DNA from: Allobosea sp.
GTDB taxonomy: Bacteria > Pseudomonadota > Alphaproteobacteria > Rhizobiales > Beijerinckiaceae
Direction: 5' to 3'
Length of the DNA: 64,000 nucleotides
Assembly (NCBI GenBank): GCA_024231975.1
Contig: JAAEQB010000078.1
Coordinates: 62,001 to 126,000 of the forward strand
Positions 60,612 to 64,000 of this stretch are shown piece by piece (the stretch's first letter is position 1; each line of letters starts with the position of its first letter). The notes under the pieces are model-generated. The model ran no database searches, was not told where the DNA came from, and was given only the letters and a program-made list of their open reading frames with translations. The position numbers and the translations under genes are program-made.

Positions 60612-62119
60612 TCGGCCGCCTCCCGCGAAGCCTCGCTCGCAACGCGCGGCAGGCGGACGCTGAAGATCGCGCCACCCCCGGGGGCATTCTCGGCCGCGAG
60701 CGCCCCGTCGAAGCGCTCGACCAGGCGCACGCAGAGGGCAAGGCCGAGCCCGAGGCCGGCCGGCTTGGTGGTGAAGAAGGGTTCGAACAGGCGCGCCTGC
60801 GCTTCCGGCGACAGGCCGGGGCCATTGTCGCTGACCGCGAGCACGGCGTCGTTCCCTTGCGTGCCGACCTCGATGGTTACGGTCCGCTCGCCATCGCGGC
60901 CCTCGACCGCCTCCAGCCCGTTGCGGGCGAGGTTGAAGACGACCTGTTCGAGCTGGACCCGGTCGGCCCGCACCAGCGGCCGGCTGCCGTCGCCGCTGAC
61001 CCGCAGCATCGCGCCGGCCGTTTGCGCGTTCGCCGCGAGGAGGTGGACGACCTCGGCGGCGAGTTCGGTCAGATCGACGCTCTCGAGCTGAGGCTCGGAT
61101 TTGCTGATCCAGGCGCGCAAACGTCCGAGGATGTCGCCGGCGCGGCGGGCATTGCGCGCGATCGCCTCGAAGGCGCCCGCCAGCACCGCCTGGTCCGCAT
61201 CGGGCTGCGCCAGCAGGCGCCGCCCGGCCTGGGCCTGACCGAGGATCGCGGTCAAGGGCTGGGTCAGTTCATGGGCGATGCCGGAGGCGAGCTCGCCCAT
61301 GGCGTTGACCCGCCCGGCATGGGCGAGACGCGCATCCTGCTCGGCGAGGACGGCCTTGCGCGCCGCCTCCTTCGCGGCACTGCGGGCTTCGAGCAGACGG
61401 TCGACCAGAAACGTGGCAAGGGCGACGAGCAGGCCCGCCAAGGCGAGAAAGCCCGGCGGTGGCAGCGGCCAGCTCGGCGCGCTGGTCGTCAGCGTCAGGC
61501 GCAAGGGCTGGGTACGGCTGGCGATCTCGGCGCTGAAGGCGCCCGGCGGCTGGTCGCCTGCCTGGCCCGGCGCGATCAGCCGCAGATGAACCTGCGCATC
61601 GTCCGGCAGCGGCGTATCGCTCGCCGAGAGCCGGTTCATGTCGATGATCAGGGCGAGCGCATAATGGCCGACACCATCGGTGAGCGCCCGCTTGACCAGC
61701 AGCAGTTTGCTGCCGCCGTCGAGGGCACGCGTGCGCAGGTTCGATCCGACCGCCTGCCGCGCCTCCTCTGCGACGACGGCGGGATCGGCTGTGTCGAGCA
61801 GCGAGCGCGGCGGGCTCAGCGCGAGATCGACGACGTCGATGCCGACGATGCGGGGATAGAAGCGGATGATGCTGGCCGCGACCTGCTCGACCGTGGCGAT
61901 CGGCGCCGGCTCGGCCGCCTGGACCAGCGCCGACAGGCTGGTCAGATGGGCATCGTGCTGATCGACCCGCTGCGAGATCAGGCGGTGCAGGGTCCGCCCG
62001 GCTTCCTCCAGCGCGGCGGCATCATGGCTGCGCCGGTTCAGCGAATAGGCGGCACAGGCGAGCCCGAATGCGATCAAGCCCGCGACGAGGATGGCGGCGC
62101 GGCGCGACCTCCTCAGCAT
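60608..62119 (-). CDS. Sensor histidine kinase with periplasmic domain
   Basis: A 503-residue membrane kinase: helix 1 (ILVAGLIAFGLACAAYSL), a periplasmic sensor region of about 190 residues, helix 2 (GFLALAGLLVALATFLV), then a cytoplasmic kinase with H-box GIAHELTQPLTAI (His283), N-box NLARNGLEAV, and G-boxes DNGPGLS and LGLGLAL. The layout resembles DctB/TtrS-like kinases. It is translationally coupled to the response regulator. The ligand is unknown. Confidence 0.93.
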   Translation of the reverse strand: MLRRSRRAAILVAGLIAFGLACAAYSLNRRSHDAAALEEAGRTLHRLISQRVDQHDAHLTSLSALVQAAEPAPIATVEQVAASIIRFYPRIVGIDVVDLALSPPRSLLDTADPAVVAEEARQAVGSNLRTRALDGGSKLLLVKRALTDGVGHYALALIIDMNRLSASDTPLPDDAQVHLRLIAPGQAGDQPPGAFSAEIASRTQPLRLTLTTSAPSWPLPPPGFLALAGLLVALATFLVDRLLEARSAAKEAARKAVLAEQDARLAHAGRVNAMGELASGIAHELTQPLTAILGQAQAGRRLLAQPDADQAVLAGAFEAIARNARRAGDILGRLRAWISKSEPQLESVDLTELAAEVVHLLAANAQTAGAMLRVSGDGSRPLVRADRVQLEQVVFNLARNGLEAVEGRDGERTVTIEVGTQGNDAVLAVSDNGPGLSPEAQARLFEPFFTTKPAGLGLGLALCVRLVERFDGALAAENAPGGGAIFSVRLPRVASEASREAAE

Positions 62120-62199
62120 CAGCGTGTCGACCTCCCGGCGGAACCTGCCGGCAAGACTAGCCGGTTTCGCGCCGCCTTACAGCGGGCGACTATCGCCGG

Positions 62200-63297
62200 C
62201 TAGCCCTCCGCCAGCGCCGCAGTCGGCGCGTCGAGAGAGAGCACGATACCATCAGGCGCGAAATCGAGCCGCGCCGTGCCGCCGAGATAGCTGCCGAGCA
62301 CCTTTTCGATCATCTGCGAGCCGAAGCCGCGCCGCCGCGGCGGCGTCACCGGCGGTCCGCCGCTTTCCTGCCAGCGGAAATGAAATTCGCCGCCCTGGTT
62401 GCTCCAGGAGACGTCGACATGGCCGCCTTCCTGCGAGAGAGCGCCGTATTTCACTGCATTGGTCCCGAGCTCGTGCAGGGCCAGCGCCATCGCCAGCGCG
62501 CATTTCGAGGACAGCGTCACGGAGGGGCCATCGACGGCGAGGCGCTCGCCCGAGCGATGCGGCGACAGCACGACCTCGACCAGTTGCCTGAGATCGGCGC
62601 CGTGGCGGCTCGCCATCATCAGCACGTCCTGCGCCGCCGCCAGTGCCTGCAAGCGATCGGAAAGACGGCGCTTGACCATATCGAGCGGCTCGTCGACGCC
62701 CCGCAGCGACTGGTTGACGATCCCCGAGACCATGGCGAGCAGGTTCTTGATACGGTGGTTCAATTCGCCCGCCAGCAGGCGATAGCGCTCCTCGCCGGCA
62801 TGCATCTGCGTGATGTCGCGCGAGACCGAGAGGATCGCTTCGGGCTTGCCATCGGCTGCGATGATCGGCGAGACCTGGACATCCCAGTAGCGCGGATTGC
62901 CGGCGGCGGTATCGGCCTGCCCCTGGAAGCGGTAGCTGTGGCCGGCTCTTGCCGCCGCCAGCGCCGCCTCGGCCTCCGCCTTGCTCGCGCCCTCCCAGAA
63001 CTGCATCCACGGACAGCCGCGGATCGCCTCGAAATCGGCGACCTCCATCACGCGTTGGCCGCCCTCGCTCATGAACTCGAGCGAGCCGTCGAGGCCGATC
63101 ACCTTGATGCAATCGTCCGACGCCGCCAGCACGGCGCGCAGGAAGCGGGCATCCTTGTCGAGCTGTGTCGGCACAGGCAGGGCCTTCGAGTCGGGGTGAA
63201 GACGAGACAGTTCGACCGCTAGCGCAGTGTCTGTCAAACGCGCATGTCTTTTGACAGGGTTGCGTGTCGTAGCTGCGTGAGACAGCGCACAGATCAT
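62200..63297 (-). CDS. HWE-family histidine kinase with PAS domain
   Basis: A cytoplasmic kinase of about 365 residues. A PAS domain (about 40-150, with FMSEGGQRV and DGKPEAILSVSRDITQM) senses an unknown signal. The HWE kinase core follows with the phosphorylated His181 in ELNHRIKNLLAMV and the family-defining Trp-x-Glu in FRWQESGG. ATG 63297 (MICALSHAA) is likely; a frame opening at 63360 is less convincing. No response regulator lies next to it, as is common for these kinases, often linked to the general stress response. It is divergent from the DeoR gene. Confidence 0.87.
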   Translation of the reverse strand: MICALSHAATTRNPVKRHARLTDTALAVELSRLHPDSKALPVPTQLDKDARFLRAVLAASDDCIKVIGLDGSLEFMSEGGQRVMEVADFEAIRGCPWMQFWEGASKAEAEAALAAARAGHSYRFQGQADTAAGNPRYWDVQVSPIIAADGKPEAILSVSRDITQMHAGEERYRLLAGELNHRIKNLLAMVSGIVNQSLRGVDEPLDMVKRRLSDRLQALAAAQDVLMMASRHGADLRQLVEVVLSPHRSGERLAVDGPSVTLSSKCALAMALALHELGTNAVKYGALSQEGGHVDVSWSNQGGEFHFRWQESGGPPVTPPRRRGFGSQMIEKVLGSYLGGTARLDFAPDGIVLSLDAPTAALAEG

Positions 63298-63372
63298 TAG
63301 CCGCCGAATATCCGTCGGTTGACGCTGCCGGCCGGCGCGGTCAGCTTGGCGCCACGTCACAGGGAGCCGGAC

Positions 63373-64000
63373 ATGGAGAGCATCACGCCACGCCAGCGCG
63401 AGATCGTGGCGCTGGCCAGGGCGCAGGGACGCGTCAATGTCGAGGATCTCGCGGCGCGCTACGAGGTCAGCGCCCAGACCATCCGCAAGGACCTGAACCA
63501 GCTCTGCGACCAGCGCATCATGTCACGCGTGCACGGCGGCGCGGTGGTGGCCTCCGGCGTCGAGAACCTCGCCTATGAGGCACGCCGCTTCATCGCCCGC
63601 GACGAGAAGGCGGCGATCGGCCGGGCTGCGGCGGCGCTGATCCCGAACGAGGCCTCGCTGTTCATCAATATCGGCACCACCACCGAGGAGGTCGCGCGCG
63701 CGCTCGCCGACCATCACGGCCTGCTGGTCATCACCAACAACCTGCATGTCGCGACGCTGCTCTACCCACATGAGAACATCGAGGTGATCGTCGCCGGCGG
63801 GCCGGTCCGGCGCTCGGATGGCGGCGTGATCGGCGCCGCCGCCGTTGACCTGATCCGCCAGTTCAAGGTCGACTATGCGGTGATCGGCACCTCCGCCATC
63901 GACGAAGAGGGCGCGCTGCTCGATTTCGACTATCGCGAGGTTCGCGTCTCCCAGGCGATCATCGAGAATGCCAGGCAATGCCTGCTCGTCGCCGACAGCA
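63373..64000 (+). CDS. DeoR/GlpR-family transcriptional regulator (3' cut by window)
   Basis: Starts at ATG 63373 with agggag upstream; no stop occurs before the window end, so 209 residues are seen. The N-terminal DeoR helix-turn-helix (TPRQREIVALARAQGRVNVEDLAARYEV, then SAQTIRKDLNQL) and the sugar-phosphate-sensing domain (SLFINIGTTTEEVARAL, TNNLHVA, GGPVRRSDGG) are clear. Such proteins repress sugar or glycerol-phosphate catabolism operons; the target is presumably beyond the window. Confidence 0.9.
   Translation, partial: MESITPRQREIVALARAQGRVNVEDLAARYEVSAQTIRKDLNQLCDQRIMSRVHGGAVVASGVENLAYEARRFIARDEKAAIGRAAAALIPNEASLFINIGTTTEEVARALADHHGLLVITNNLHVATLLYPHENIEVIVAGGPVRRSDGGVIGAAAVDLIRQFKVDYAVIGTSAIDEEGALLDFDYREVRVSQAIIENARQCLLVADS

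Overview
The window is GC-rich chromosomal DNA from an alphaproteobacterium. The gene content and order fit a Hyphomicrobiales (Rhizobiales) member, most like a Bosea relative: an aerobic CobG-type cobalamin cluster with CbtAB, the rpmH-rnpA-yidC-engB block, dnaX-ybaB-recR, an HWE-family histidine kinase, and dispersed palindromic repeats. The genus is an inference from general resemblance, not a database result. Almost all DNA is coding, and many neighbours share ATGA/GTGA start-stop overlaps.

Region 1 (1-16.8 kb) is the least explained part. On the + strand lie a truncated actin/Hsp70-fold ATPase (SrfB-like), a protein I cannot place, a penicillin-binding transpeptidase with an unusual N-terminal half, and a 1012-residue protein with a FtsW/RodA-type membrane domain. 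Facing them on the - strand are three linked genes of unknown family. Next come three secreted proteins, one with a clear OmpA-like peptidoglycan-binding domain and one with a weaker one. I read this as a candidate accessory cell-wall synthesis or envelope-remodelling module.

Region 2 (16.8-36 kb) holds a 2-hydroxyacid dehydrogenase and then a large cobalamin locus. The leftward genes are cobC and cobU-cobO. A cobalamin riboswitch precedes cbtB-cbtA-DUF1636-cobW-cobN-cobG-cobH-cobI-cobJ, and cobL-cobE-cobM-cobB-bluB continue on the same strand. cobK is inverted between cobJ and cobL; cobD lies beside cobC. Together these cover cobalt uptake, most corrin-ring methylations, ring contraction, amidation, chelation, adenosylation, side-chain attachment and lower-ligand synthesis. 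cobA, cobF, cobS/cobT (chelatase), cobQ and the final-assembly genes are not in the window. cobN carries three in-frame palindromic repeat insertions.

Region 3 (36-54 kb) is mostly housekeeping: a divergent MFS/LysR pair, succinyl-CoA:3-ketoacid CoA-transferase subunits, coaBC-dut, rrf2-cysK-GNAT, a two-domain VOC protein, engB, an acetyltransferase, yidC-rnpA-rpmH, the SRP RNA, dnaX-ybaB-recR and dapD.

Region 4 (54-64 kb) is accessory and regulatory: a DHA2-type exporter, a pair of small secreted proteins, an HxlR regulator divergent from an MFS gene with a clear palindromic operator, a sensor kinase/response regulator pair followed by a secreted HbpS/GlcG-like protein, an HWE kinase, and a DeoR-family regulator cut by the window end. 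No tRNA, rRNA, CRISPR array, transposase or prophage was recognised.
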